The notes below the pieces were generated by a model. The model was not told the origin of the DNA. It did not search any database and saw only the letters and a list, made by a program, of their open reading frames with translations. A stretch of 64,000 bases of DNA from Elysia crispata. Taxonomy: Eukaryota > Mollusca > Gastropoda > Plakobranchidae. Shown piece by piece: positions 1-16,062 of the stretch (position 1 is the first letter of the stretch; each line of letters starts with the position of its first letter). A program made the translations under genes and the position numbers. The stretch is taken from NCBI GenBank assembly GCA_033675545.1, contig JAWDGP010006906.1:97342-161341 (forward strand). The letters run 5' to 3'.

Positions 1-1780
<1,780 letters not shown>

Positions 1781-4700
1781 TTTTTTACAATTGTAGTATA
1801 TTTGTTTTTATCTGTGTTTTTATTTTGTCAAATCTTAACTTCAATTTTAGATAATGTAGACTCCTGAAGTTCTTCTACATGAGTGTAAAGATACAAAAGT
1901 GTTCTCCAAGAGGGGCTTCTTTTTAATGGCAGGCCCTATCCTAGGACTTAAATTTGATATGCTAGAAGGCTTAAGGTCACTGTTTTTTTAGACTGACCGT
2001 ATTAAAAACCCAAAGAAAGAAACAAATCAAAGATAATGAACATTTTTACCTTTGTAATGGGGTCTCTATAGATTGAACAATTTTTTTTTGTTTAGGATGT
2101 TTACTTATTGTTTCTCTGGTTGAGAATGTAATATCATTATATTACACTAGTTTTTGAATTTCACAAAGCTTTTTGCCGTACAATCTCACATTGTCAAAAA
2201 ATTATCAATGTGTTTATCTTTGATCTCAATGTTGATATCTTCATAATAGTGATTGGATGCAACTGTTACTGTTGATTGTCATGAACATTGGCTTATAAAT
2301 TCTAATTTCTCTCAAAGTTGTAACTGAAAATGATGGGTGGAGGTAAATGAAGGAACCATAAATCAAGATTGTTTTATTTTTATTCCTTATAATTCTATGA
2401 ATGGCATTCCGCTCACATGCATTCCTGAGGAACATCAGCAAATTGGTTCTTATCTTTACTTCTAACTCTCATGTTTTGTGAAATTTAGAGACTTAAAAAA
2501 CTTTTTACATACATAGTACTTATGAAAGCTATGGCAGGATTCATAACATACAGAAAACTTTAAAATTTTGTTTTGTTTACGATACAGTTTAAAACTTGGT
2601 GCAATTATCTTTACTACTCATTATAAATGCTAAGGTATTTCACATGGTATTACATTATAGATGAGGCAAAATAACCTGCAATTTGTCATGAACATTCTGT
2701 GTCATATTACAGGCATACAAAATGTGTCATGCCTGCAAGAGGATGTTCATCCTTCCACAAGTCATTACAAAGTGTACAAACTTAAATTATATTATGTACA
2801 TAAAGCTTTCTTGGAATTTCAAATCTATAAATGCATTACTTAATTGCTTTATTGTGAAAATAATATATTTTTTATCACATCCAAAAAGCCTAAAAAGATA
2901 ATGCCAACATTTTTCAGCCGTTTTTAGTACCAAGATAAGTTCACATATTATTTTTTCAATTGAATTAAAAATTGAAAAGCTTACTTGGCAAAAGTATGAT
3001 ATATGTACAGAGAGAGTTTTCAACCAATCCTTACTGAGGCAAATTTTTCAAGTGTGGAAAAAATGTATGGTTTTCTCTCCTTACTATTAAGATGGCTAGT
3101 TCTGAGGGTAAAGTAAGCATCAAAGACAGAGTGGCATTTTCAAAAATATTTTATGCCATTTCTGTTGATAAGGCTGACAGGAAATAAGATGATGAAAAAA
3201 AAAAACACTTATTATGATTGCATTGTCCAAAGGAGTGAATGTTAATTGATATTGCCTCATTATTTTTGGCAAATGGGCTTGCAATCTTAATTTTACAATT
3301 TTTTATGTTATTATTCTTGGATGATCTGTATCTGGGCATTATATTTATTTTCTCGCTTTTTTTGATGAGTTGGTGAAGGTTGTTCCTATTTGTACATACA
3401 TTCTTTTAAAAATTTTTACTCAAAATGTTTGTCTTTCTGTCATCAAATCCCATATATTTTTGTAAACTATTTACTTGCACAATTTTTAAAAATAAATTTG
3501 GACTTTTTCTTCTTAGAACCTTTCAAAATCACCCTTTTGGCAGAGATGGTCAGTATTAATTTGCCTCAAAGCTTCTACTATTTATTATTTCTTTAGCTGG
3601 CTTGGTTCGGACTTGAACATATTTTTCTTGAAAAAAGTAAGAGAAGGCATGTCCACAAATCTTTATTTCAGCAATATCTTTGGCTGTATTTGCTCTGACA
3701 CATCGTGAGCTTAAAACTTGTTGCAATCCTTTTACAAATTGTAAGTTGATGAAAAAAGATTTCATTTCATAAAAAATGCATCAATGTTTTTGTGATTTTG
3801 GTATACAGAAGTATATGTATCTTACCAAATGAAGAAGACAGATCTTAAATGCATTTTAATGATTTTTTTTAGACTATTTGTGATTTTTTTTTTCACATAT
3901 TGTAGTCTTATTTTGGGTATGATAAATGGTTTATTTGCATGCAACATTTCTCATTCTTTTTTTAGCATTCTTATATCCTTTGCTTGTCGTCCTTGGTGAT
4001 AGATTTTATAAATATTTTAATATATTGTTTTGAATATTCATTTTTGGAGATCCTACCTGCAGTATTTTTTTTTGACTAAAAATTGAGACTCTTTTTGTTT
4101 AACACTCTCAGCACCAACATATCATTGCACTTTTTTTTCCCTCAATGTTAAAGATTTATTACATCTCAGGTATAACTATTTTTACTTCCTAGGACTTGTT
4201 TTCTTTATTTGCCTCATTTACCTGGGATACGGTACAACTAAAAACAAATAAAGTTTTACACCTGTTCGTAAATGTGGTAAATGCAACATCTGTTCCACAT
4301 TTTCTATGCTCTCTTATTTTTTTTTTTTATTCTTGCATCACAGAATTACCCTTGCTAGATAACGAGATCTCCATTTTTAAGAATATTCATGTAAAAATCA
4401 TTGACTTCCATTTTACAATGGTTTAAGAAGGAAACATAAAAGAGAGAATGCAATCAGTAGGTCGAGGTCTACCTCAGATTTAGGCCTAGAAGTGAAGTGT
4501 TAGTGATGGCAGCATATAAATTATATCTCATTTGAGCTCAGGCCAAATTCATCATTCAACATCTTTAAATTGATGAGAAACTTATTAAAGACCTAAAATA
4601 TGACTCAGTTCATTTCAACATATGTGCTTTATGATTTCAAAGTTAAAATAAAGGGTAATGAACTCTTCCAAGGAATTAAGTTGCGCAGCATTAGAACACA

Positions 4701-6600
4701 GGGCACATTACATTTTTCATTCTTTTAAATAATTATGTAACTGCTGTTTTTAAATGGCTTTACTTTTATCAGTTAAGTCATTTTTGTATTGTTTCTCTTT
4801 CATGTTTTTCCCCCTTGTTAATTTAAAGAAGACTAGCATTATAGAATTATTTTGTTTTAGAATATATATACACGTTGTAAACTTTATACAACAAGACTGG
4901 CAGAAAAATAAAGTTATTCATATATTAAACAGAAAAATCGCTTTAGTTGTGCATTACTCCTAAATTAAACAGGAATTTTTTCAATTCTGTTGTTTTTTGA
5001 TTGTCTTAAGTAGGATTTTTTTTTTCAAAATATGTTGAATCCTTTATAACCAATAAGTCAAACAATGAGTTATCAACATGATTATGCTACTTCCAATTCT
5101 GTACTGTGAAATAAAATGTTGACCTTGACTTATAAATATTGTATGCCAGGTGCTTATTATATTATGAATAATTAAATGGGAGTCAGTTGAAAATTTCCTG
5201 GCACCCGAGGATCTATAGCAGTTTTGGATGCACCACCCATATTCATTTTAGACTTTTAATATTTGTGAAACGGGGAAAAACAGAATCACTATTATGTAGT
5301 GTCAATATCATTTGATTTGAATTAATGAGTGAGTTTTTTTTTTGCGCTGATCCTGAATTGGGCTATGAGTTCCTGGTTTTGAGGACTCAGGGCTTTGACA
5401 GTCCATAGTGGATCTTAATTTCACCTAACAGCTAAAAAACTTGGACGAGTAGCAAAAAGAAAGGCATATAATTATCATTTAAGTTAGTATGTTTCAGTGA
5501 CATCACCAGCTTCTTTCTCTGCATTTCTTTTCACTTTATGATGCTAACATTTTGTGAACAAATTGATATGTCAACATCTTCTTTCATCACATGATAAAAT
5601 TAAACAAACACTTGATCTTGAAAAAATAAATTATCTCTAGCTCTCAATATCATGTCTCTATCTTGTGACAAACTTTTCTCTTAGACCAGCTTATCTTCAT
5701 CTTCGCTACAAATTTTCTCTAATCACAATATACCCTCACCTGATGACTGAAATTCTTATGATTTACAACTTTTTTTGTTATTTGTGACAAATTTCGTTGA
5801 TATTTATTCAATAATCTTTCAGCTTATAATAAAACACTGTCGTCATAATGTCTACATCTGGTGACAAAATATTAATATTTCTGCTACCAAAATGTCTGCA
5901 TTTTTGTGACAAACATCCCTGACACGCACATTGTCTATATATTGTGAAAAGCTTTTCTCTAACCCAAACATCCTACTCCTCGTATACGGAATGATTGAAG
6001 CAATTTTTTTATCATTGAAAGAAAAAAGATACTCTGATGTATACTTTGCATCTTATAGACATTCTCTGTAGTGAGTATCCAGCATCACTAATTCGAATCC
6101 TATAACTTTTTAACACATTTTTTTGTTATTTATTTTTTTCAATCTCATACAGCTCTTTTTTAAACTGACTTTATTGACAAGAAAAAAAGTTTCAATTTTA
6201 ACCCAACGGTAGAGATTTAAAGCTATTGTTTTCTACCATCAAAGCTAGGAATCCCAAATATTTGTACATGTATTACCTTTACCAAAATCATTAATTCATT
6301 TAATAAAAAAGGTTATTTAATGCTGTTAAAATTCCCTCATTATTCTTGAATATTCTTGGAAATGACAGCCATCTAAATTTAACGTTTTAAGAAATGAACA
6401 GCTAGTATTTTTATGTACACCTACATGGAACTGCACCAAGAAAATGTCATAATGAATGAAAAGCTTGTATAATTTGGATTTATTTCTTCAATTTTTGCCG
6501 TTAAAATCAGAGATGTTTTTATACTGCTCATAAATTTTCTCATTTTTCATTATCTCAATTGTAGTTATCATATATGTAAAACTATGTCTAAGTTCGAATT
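1781..6600 (+). other. AT-rich 3' flank (possible long 3' UTR) of the neudesin-like gene
   Basis: No credible coding exon on either strand. The stretch is AT-rich with short poly-T runs and is almost free of the long microsatellites that fill the next 18 kb. AATAAA hexamers occur, for example at 3491-3496 and 4247-4252, but the real cleavage site cannot be chosen from sequence alone. Confidence 0.4.
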
Positions 6601-6603
6601 AGA

Positions 6604-6671
<68 letters not shown>

Positions 6672-6702
6672 GGCAGGCAGGCAGTCAGGCAGACAGATAG
6701 AG
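6601..6702. repeat. (GA)n-(CAGA)n-(CAGG)n compound microsatellite
   Basis: About 40 bases of GA dinucleotides pass directly into ACAG tetranucleotides and then degenerate AGGC/AGTC units. Confidence 0.95.
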
Positions 6703-7017
6703 ATGGGAAGCGCTGGATGGGGAATGGAATCTAGTTGTGTCATTCGACACACAGCTCAGCTTAGGTATTTTGCATCCTCTTATCTGAATAAGTTTAGAGC
6801 AGAGCTCGGCCAACAATGCCCGAGTGGTTTCTCTGTGGCCTCAGACCCCCAGTATGACATTTCCACTTAATGTGCGTGTGTGTATGTGTTTGTGGTAATA
6901 TGTCAAAGAAAGTTTTAAACTGGAGAATACCAAAAAAAAACATTTAATAGTTAAACTGGCCTTGTCCTGGGCTCGATTCTCGTGGAGATTCTAAACAGAG
7001 AGGCTGATGTAAATAAC

Positions 7018-7047
7018 AAAAAAAAAAAAAAAAAAGAAAAAAAAAAA
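7018..7047. repeat. Poly-A tract
   Basis: About 30 bases, almost all A, with one G. A tRNA B-box-like piece (GGGCTCGATTCTCG) sits about 35-50 bases upstream, so this could be the tail of an old SINE, but the element is not clear enough to call. Confidence 0.8.
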
Positions 7048-7312
7048 CTTCTCCCTCGATCCCCTGTAACGCTCAAATACTCATGTCATCACTTTTATTA
7101 ACGAGTTTGTCTTTCGTTATTGCTTTTCTGAAGACACTCCATACATTAATACCAGCACTTGGAGTTGCGAGTAAAGTTGCAAATCAATGAAAAACAGTGA
7201 AACGTCCGATCATAAAATTATGAATTGTCACTGAAAACAAAGAAAACAGAAAAAAAGCTTCTAATCAGCAGCAATGTTTATGAAAGCGGGGGAAGAAAGA
7301 AAGAAAGAAACA

Positions 7313-7318
7313 TAATAA

Positions 7319-7384
<66 letters not shown>

Positions 7385-7390
7385 TAATAA
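7313..7390. repeat. (AAT)n microsatellite
   Basis: Roughly 25 AAT/ATA units, nearly pure. Confidence 0.95.
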
Positions 7391-9591
7391 CCTTGACCAA
7401 TTGTGCATATCGGCCGCGTCTTATCATGTATATGTATAATAATAACCAGGGGAAAAAAATCTTTAATGTGCCGTGAACTATTTTGCGTCTTGGTTACTGA
7501 GATTCTTATTTTACGAGTAACTGATATAAATAATATACAGAGTGCTTTAATGCAACCTTCCAGTGTTACATCTACAGAAGTTTTTTAAAAAAAATGACGG
7601 TATCGCTATAATTAGAGGTAGACTAAAATAGTTCATGAATTTAATTTTCATAGCTAGCAATCTTTTCGAATGAGGCAATGACTGAAATTCTTGAATTGAG
7701 TTGCTAAAGCATTAAGCTGCTAGAAAAACTGATTAGCTTAAAGTTTGATAATCATTTGGAATACTGCTGTTTGCAGGTGTTTTTTTTTTCTCTCTATTTT
7801 TAAAGATTCCTTTCCAGATAAAATAGTTTTTAAAAAAATGTATTCCAATAGCAAAATATTTCCAAAATATGGGTAATGCAATAACATTACAGGGTTTCAG
7901 CTAAGATGTTATCAGAACACTATGAGGTTAAGGAGTTTTCTACAATGAACATGAGGCGAGTCTAATAATTAATGAATCTTAGTCACATTTAACAGTAAAT
8001 TTTAGCTATGTCTTTTTTTTTACTCTTCTACATCAAGATCGAAGCCTAATGTTAAACTAATGGCAAAGGTCGAAGACCATCGGTACCACTAAATATTAGT
8101 CCTGACAAAGAACTATTAAAGGGTTGATGAGTATGTCGTCCTTTGCCCGTGAGACAAATAAAAAAAGCGTTATACCCAAAAAAAAATAAAAAAATAAAAC
8201 AAAACAAAAATAAAACTAAAAAAGAAAAAAAAAGTTCTTTGACCAAGAGTCTCTCATTTTAGAATGTCTGCTTAAAATATTGAGAAAAGCAAGTGCGATG
8301 ACTTGTTTGCGTTATTTTTATACATGTAAAATGAAATTTGCTTGCTTGAACATCTTTACATTTCGTTCCCTTGAAACTGCATCGAAATAGTTTTTAAAAA
8401 ATGGGGAAAAAAACGTTGACGAGTTTCATCAAGAGAGCGGAATGAGCGGAAAAAAGTAAGAGACAATGTTCAAGCTGTTTGAATAAGATCGTGGATTATC
8501 AAATACTACGAACATAAATAAAAATTATGATAATTGGAAATGCCGAATATATATTAATTTTAACATGATCATTGATGCATATGAACGAGGATTAAAGGTG
8601 CTTAGTAGTGTGCTATTATATATACATGTACAACTAATAACATGTTTCCCACTCCGCACAGCATAATTTTGAATAGGCCTAAGGTATCTTAATTACCGGC
8701 ATAGATATCAACAGTATCAATGTTGCTCAATGTTGGTAATGCGACATTTCATTTGTAGTTATTATTAGACTAATGCTATAACTTAATATTGCTTAGCTTA
8801 CCACCACTAATGTAATCACTCGCAATATGAGAAGCCAGTAGTTTTCTTCTATTTTTTCATAATATATATAAAATAGTTGAATGGTTTTCAGTTTCGCAAG
8901 AGGTGGTTTAATCTTCTTTTGATGTTCATGTGTGCTATGTTCTTGTTCGCTTAAAGTGGAAAATTGATCTAAGAATTAAATCATTTTAATAATGTTGTTT
9001 CGTTTGCTTCCTAAATATATCCCATCGATAACAAGTTGATATCAGGTATTTTTTGCATACCGGTATGTTAAACATTTCCTATCGTGCAGAACCCCAAAAC
9101 CACATACACACACACACACACACCAACTTTAACAGTGTTGGGCTCGAACACGTAAAGAATGTCCGGTATAATCTGATTTCGTTCAATTATGAATTCATTT
9201 GGATACAAAAAAATTCGATCAATTGTAATCAAAGGCCATCAATCATATCCTGTGAGAGCCGTTTTTTATTTGATTTTTTTTAAAATCTTGCAGTACCAAA
9301 CGCAAGTTGGTGGTAATTGCAATGGTGGAATTGAGGTTAACCAACTTTCAAGTGTGGTTCTGCGACAAACTGTTTTTCGGCCCTGTCCTCAAGTGTGATC
9401 GTTTCATACATAGCCCATTCAGAACCAATAAATGACTGCACTCATTTCACAACAAAATCCGAAGTTGCTGCGCAGATTAAACTGGTTCTTTCTAAACTGA
9501 GAGGGAAATTAACTACACTATTTGATTTATAAAAATAATTTTCTCCACCCAAAATACTGCATTCATTTAGGCTACAGGATTTTTTGCCGCT

Positions 9592-9609
9592 CCCCCCCCC
9601 CCCCCCCCC
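9592..9609. repeat. Poly-C tract
   Basis: Eighteen consecutive C on the + strand. Confidence 0.95.
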
Positions 9610-9839
9610 ATTTTCTCAGTCATGCGAATAACTGCTTTTTTGGCTTCTTTTTTCCTTCCTCTCTTTCCAACGAAAGAACCCTTGAGGCAACCCTTATCTT
9701 AAATTCTTACTTTACAGAATCATATCAGATTGGTAACGACAACTCATTCATCCCAATCTTACATTTTTCATTATGGTAGCCTGCTGCTGAAAAATACAAA
9801 AAGCCCACTGTTGATTACACAACTCGACATACTCTTTGG

Positions 9840-10025
9840 TTAGTTCCAAGTCCCCTGGATTTCCAGAAGATTAGATAGTGACGGCGGCTTTCACTCATGC
9901 CAGGGATAGGCTGGTTTGGTGAGATCCGACCTTACAACCTTAGCCAGATACCGAACTCAAGACCAACTCAACTGATTATCAGTGTCAACTCTCTACCGAC
10001 TGAGCCGCAAAAGACGCTCCCAACT
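9840..10025 (-). mobile_element. tRNA-derived SINE
   Basis: Read on the minus strand this contains GGCTCAGTCGGTAGAG, a good pol III A box in a tRNA D-arm context. An anticodon-arm-like hairpin (ACTGATAATCAGT) follows, then GAGTTCGGTATC, a mutated B box at tRNA-like spacing. A non-tRNA body follows (CCTGGCATGAGTGAAAGCC and onward). Its CpG and GC content stands out from the AT-rich surroundings. The head resembles an isoleucine-type tRNA. Element ends and target-site duplication could not be fixed. It is a SINE rather than a tRNA gene because the acceptor stem does not pair and the body continues well past it. Confidence 0.7.
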
Positions 10026-10328
10026 CGGTTTAGTTGATCTCTGAGAAAGAAGACAGGGAGTAAACGTTAAAAAAAAAGGAAATGTTTCAGCTGCGGCAGC
10101 ATCAACTGCCAAGCGTGGAGTGACCACCGCATAGCAAAACTGATGACATTTTTTAGGGGGAGAGTTGTTTATTTGTTTGTTTGTTTGGTACTCCCCACAG
10201 ATTACCAAGCGTGGCAACGAAATAACGCAAGGAATGTTAATTGTCACCGTTCTCCCTTTATCTGTCACTCTCTTCCTCTGTCTATTTGTCTGTCGACGTA
10301 ACTCTACATCTGTAAAATTGCTCACTTT

Positions 10329-10740
<412 letters not shown>

Positions 10741-10999
10741 CAGTAGCGATGTCATCTATCAACTGCTCATTCGCATAAAAATTTCCTATTTATATTGTTT
10801 AAAACGGTGAAGAAAGTGATGAAGATTGCACCATTCGCCTTTCTGACCAAGGCAAAGATATTTCTCTGTTGCGCATCGTTCATGAATGTTGGAATTCAGG
10901 ATACTTTTTTTCGCCCGCGAGGGAACCCTCTTTGTTCACCTTTTAAATGTCAGCAATGTTTAGAAAACAGCAGTACACATTTTAAAATTGAAAATGCAG

Positions 11000-11215
11000 C
11001 CTCTTGGCAATATTATAGAGGAGAACTCATTAAGATTTCATCTCTATACTGATGATACTAAGTTGTATGAAATATCTAAAAGTGAAGATTTATCTACTTA
11101 AGTCGTCACGAATTCTAATTGCATTTATAATGAGGTCTATGAATGGCCAGCAACAGGCTTAATAAACTTAAAGATGACAAAATTGAAACAATCCTTACCG
11201 ATACTGAAAAATAGT
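11000..11215 (+). mobile_element. Degenerate non-LTR retrotransposon reverse-transcriptase fragment
   Basis: One frame reads PLGNII, then RFHLYTDDTKLYE, up to a TAA. Farther on, other frames give EW and then MASNRLNKLKDDKIETIL. This order is that of the RT catalytic core of CR1/Jockey-type LINEs: a 'PLG.II...F.LYADDTQLY' block followed by 'W...N.LKLN.DKTE.L'. The first aspartate pair is kept, but the usual Ala before it is Thr. Stops and frameshifts separate the two blocks, so this is a dead fragment of about 70 codons. It ends just before a (TTG)n/(TTA)n tract. The assignment to a non-LTR element is confident; the clade is inferred. Confidence 0.72.
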
Positions 11216-11239
11216 GTTGAAACTTTTCTTGATCAGACT

Positions 11240-11280
11240 ATTTTTGTTGTTGCTGTAGTTGTTGTTGCTGCTGCTGCTGC

Positions 11281-11311
<31 letters not shown>

Positions 11312-11361
11312 GCTGTTGTTGTTGTTGTTGTTGTTATTATTATTATTATTATCATTATTAA

Positions 11362-11427
<66 letters not shown>

Positions 11428-11505
11428 TGTTGTTATTGCTGATGTTGTTGTTGTTATTATTTTTTATTATTATTCGCCTTCTTCATCTCCTTCTTATTAG
11501 TATTA
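11240..11505. repeat. (TTG)n-(TTA)n trinucleotide tract
   Basis: TTG/CTG units pass into TTA units (about 11335-11425), then back to mixed TTG/TTA. The tract begins about 25 bases after the retrotransposon fossil and may have grown from its 3' tail. Confidence 0.93.
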
Positions 11506-14135
11506 TTAAGCATTTTCATATCTTGCATGAAAATAAATAATATTGCTTTTTATTATTTAAAAATAATCACGCAAAGAATCTTCATTCGATCTATATACTC
11601 GAATTGAAAATCAGCGACGAAACGTTTCCGTAATAAACACAGTTATTCTAATCTACTTCAGCATCTGTATCAAAACATGTATTTATAATTTCATACTGTT
11701 TCCCTCGTTTCTCCTCTCTTTATTCTACACACTTTCCCCAATCTCTGCGAGCCGTTTCTCCCCACTCTCCACCCCCTACATCTAAAATTGCCATGACGAC
11801 TGCTACTGCTATTACCACGACTGCTTTACCTGGAGTTCATGTAACCACTTCTGTCACCAGTTATCAGTCTTCGTATACCTTTGCAAGCTGCTTCACATAT
11901 TATACAGTTTATTCATTTATTATTATCCATCACGCGGAAAAATGCAGTTATATACGCTTTTTTTTCGTTCCTCATTTTTGCTGATACCGATGCTGGATTC
12001 AAGATTTTGTAAGAGCCTGTTTGTTTGGGGTGAATTTGAAATGGTCACCCTCTCCTTACTTTTGGTGCATCTATCATCACTTTGACAGATGTTTTTTTAA
12101 CCTTGCCAAAGGTAATAAAATAACACTTCGCTCCTTTATCTTCTTTGCCCCAACTCTCCCGACGTGTTGCATTTGCCGTGATTCCACTGGTGTCCCAGCA
12201 CGGCTCACTGGAATTCAGCTCCACATTCCTGAGTGCCCCACTGTGACGGAAGGTGTGTTTATGAACGTGCTTGAGTATGCGTGCTACTGGGACATGCGAC
12301 AAACCTGAGGCAAGGGCGGGCAGGCGAGACGGACGACAAACGTTAACTCTCTCAGACCGTCAGTTCTGTCTATCCTCTAAGCCAGGTAGGCAAGAGGGCC
12401 AGGCGCTAACGGTGGCCAAGTGTTGTTTAGGTGTTACATGTGCTGCAAGCTCAGGTGTTGCTTTTTCTTATAGTCCGTACAAGTATTGCAAGAAAAATTG
12501 TGTACGAAGGTGTGAAATACAAGTTAAAACCCTTCAGCTTAACTTACGTATGACATATTGCTTTAGAGTAGTCCAAATTGAGGCCTGTAAACAGGTTGAC
12601 GGGTGTTGTCTTATTAGATCTAGAATCTAGATCTTATCTAAAAATTAAAACTTGCTTTTAGAGTCTGGATTCGTGTCTGAATTTACATTTTCCCCCTGTG
12701 AAATTCTTAACCAGGTTGAGGTTAGACCAATCTTAATATTAAAATCGAGAATTCATCACTCACACCCAGGGACTGGTTTAGCGTCTTTTGAACTAGGTAT
12801 GTATACTAATCTTATTGTTAAGTTAAACCTAGGGCCTAGATTATATCACATGCAGGTTTAACAACACCAAACGTTTTTTGAAGCACCAATTTTGTGCAGC
12901 TTTTTTTTTTTTCATTTCAGGAAAATAGTTTATAAGATTTGTTCTTCTGGCGTTAGTGTAAATCAGTTTGTTGAAGACCAGTGAGTTTACGTTTGTTAAG
13001 ATTCTGTAGCCTACCTCAGAAAGAATATGAATGTATGATATAGATTAAGATTTTTGTTCCTCTTGTTACATACCCGGTACATTTATTTGGGATGAAAAGC
13101 TGTGCATGATTGTTGATGTTTTTTGAGGGTACGTTCTTCTCTTACCTTATACTTGTTTTATATCCAGCCATGCTTTCATTGGTCATAAACTGGCACGCCT
13201 GTCGTTCAAAACTTTAAAGTTTAAACACCATATAGCTTGATTCATACAAACAATTGCAGACCTGTAGGATATTTTTACTGCCATTTCTGTGTTTTCTTTG
13301 CTATCTTCAAGTTTCCAAATAGTGCTGTCAAGGTTTCATTACTACTGTCAACTTACCCCATTGTTCATATTAAATTTTGGTTTCAATTAGTTATCTTATA
13401 CGTATCGATATATCGAAAACAAATTGTTTCGTATGCCGCTCCTAGTGCCTTGTTTATAAAAGAATCTCCAGCATTACTCAGTTATAGAAATGTTACATAC
13501 TACATAATTATAACAGATCAACCATTTTTCGGCCCATGCCATCTTCTAGGTCATACAACCATCTATTCTTCCTTATCAAACATTTTGCGTACGATTTAAA
13601 AAAAATTGTTTTACTTTAAATTTTTAATTAGAATTCATTTTTAATCATGTAAAGGAAGTTAAACATGCAGTCCTTTCAAATTTATGTACATATACCTACT
13701 TCATTAAAATGTCTGGAGGAAAAAAATAGGCATACAGGTATAAAAGACCTATTACGCCACATTTGAGTACATTGAATGATAGTTGCACCAGTGTGGGTGC
13801 TATCGTTTATTACAAATACCATGTAGTGGTCATTATCATATATATATTTCTGACGTAGTATTGGGTATGAATTATCGTCGAAGTCTTTTTTTAAATTCAC
13901 CATTGCTTCGTATTGCTATGATAGCACTCAATTTGCATTAACCAATTCGAAAATATCAGGAAAAAATAGGATGGTTAGTTGATCGTGGAATTTCCGAGGT
14001 TAAATAAGATTGTGATGCACAAATTCATGTCATATTTGCTCATATTTTACTATATTGAGAGCACTTTATGGAAATTAGGTGGTTCATTTCGATCAGTTGA
14101 GGCACCCCATCTGTCAGTGCTCTGTTGATTTTCAA

Positions 14136-14154
14136 AAAAAAAAAAAAAAAAAAG
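14136..14154. repeat. Poly-A tract
   Basis: A run of about 19 A. A second run of about 21 A lies at 14830-14850. Confidence 0.9.
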
Positions 14155-15093
14155 GGTGTGACACAGGGCTCCTAGGGCCGTCTTCACGCGTAGTTTGCTT
14201 CAACAGCAGTACCGGAGATGAATGGCAATTTCATTCCAAATACCAAGATACAGCTAGTACGTTTTTCGGTAATTTTCAACTTAAAAAAAACATGTCAGAG
14301 GTACTGGAAGATGGTTAAATAGAGTTGGTGACAGGTCAGTCGCAGAGTTGATTTTTTTCCCCTGTAGCAATTGGCCAGACGAAAATTGAATCGGAGCTTG
14401 CTAATCTTAGTAAATTGTTTTGATAGGATCCTAGAGCATTTGGTTCAGACCAAAGGAAACTTAACTGGGGACTAATGACACAGATAACAAATAAGGTCAG
14501 TTGTGGATAATCTTGAAATTATCTAAAGCTGAAAAGGAGCAATGGTACCGATAATTTAAATCTAGGAGGCGGCGAAATAAGTATTACACAGAGATTTGGG
14601 AGACATCTTTAGGTCTGACGGCCAGTATCCATAATTATCTGAAATACACGCCATAACAGACCGGTCCAAATCAGCAATTGTAAAGCTAAAGATTATTCAT
14701 TACGGACAAGCACATAAACCTCAGGACATTTTAGTCATGAACATTGACAACCTGCATAAGAATGAAAAAAATGTACTTTATCATGGAGATTAGAAATTGT
14801 AAAGACCATATTGCAGATGAGGAGGCGCAAAAAAAAAAAAAAAAAAAAAAATACGTACGTTATACCAATTGATCCTATTTTAATTTTTTAACCACAGTGA
14901 AACAAAATGCAAACTGATGTAGTATAGAAGATGAGGAGGAGGAGGAGGAGAGAGAGAAAGGGAACAAAAAAAAAAAAAAATCGAAAACGCAATTGGGAAG
15001 ATGACATGGTCTAAAGGAAAAGGGGAAAACAATAATGCAACGACGAGGCAACGTTATAATTTCAAGCCTCAAATCATTTGCAGCTAGAGAAAT

Positions 15094-15218
<125 letters not shown>

Positions 15219-15393
15219 ACATTGTACTGTCACTGATTGGGCAATGTTATAGTGACTTTTTTTTTCATACCCCTCAACACAGCTCTGTGTTATTCATGGT
15301 ACACATATTACCCATATTTTAGTTAAAGCATAAAATCTGCACCATCCATAATGAATCAATAAAAATCAATGATGTGGAATTCATTACCTTAAA

Positions 15394-15417
15394 GGTCTAG
15401 GTCTAGGTCTAGGTCTA
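15394..15417. repeat. (GGTCTA)4 hexanucleotide repeat
   Basis: Four perfect GGTCTA units. Confidence 0.9.
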
Positions 15418-16062
15418 AACTTTCAACCCACCAATCGAATCATCGAGCTAGTAAAATTTCAAAACGCAGCATCATTATCATTCTAAGGAGAAAGGAAAAT
15501 ATGTTCTAGTGGTCAACAGCGGTCATATGTCTTAGACTGATTTCGTTGCATTTCGCGTATAAATTCGTTATCTACAAATGCCTAAATGCATTTTAATATC
15601 GACCTCAACAACATTTTTGTCTGTTCATAATATGATAATATGTTCGTTACAGTTGTAGTTTATCGGCCTGGTAGCATTGAATCGCTAGACAATACATAAT
15701 TCTAAGGGCTGTTACCAATATGGAAATTGAAAAAGACACAATGGTGCTTTGTTGTCACTGAAGCTTTTACCTATCAGCTCAGACCATCGAGGATTTGGAA
15801 ACTTTGCATACTCTTTGAATGATGCAGCCGTGCTCTAGAGACTACTACACCTGGTCTCCTTCACCACAAAAACTGCTTGTGTTAACTCTGATAGTAATGT
15901 GGCTGGGATCTCTAAGAGCTGTCCTGGTCTCGTCTGATCTTCATACACAATTATGAACAATGCATTGGGCACTCTTCTAAATGCGGTACAAAAACTATAT
16001 GTCACATTGACCTGTATGGGTTACATTCGATCTAAGGGTCCCGAACTATTTCCATACAAAAT

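Noticed and set aside
6800-7047. tRNA-Ser/Leu-like A box (TGCCCGAGTGGTTT) and B box (GGGCTCGATTCTCG) followed by poly-A
   Set aside because: The boxes are about 150 bases apart with a GT-rich insert, too far for a clear tRNA or SINE head.
12021-12630. Non-repetitive open frames in the more GC-rich piece
   Set aside because: No recognisable domain, overlapping frames on both strands, and no consistent splice signals.
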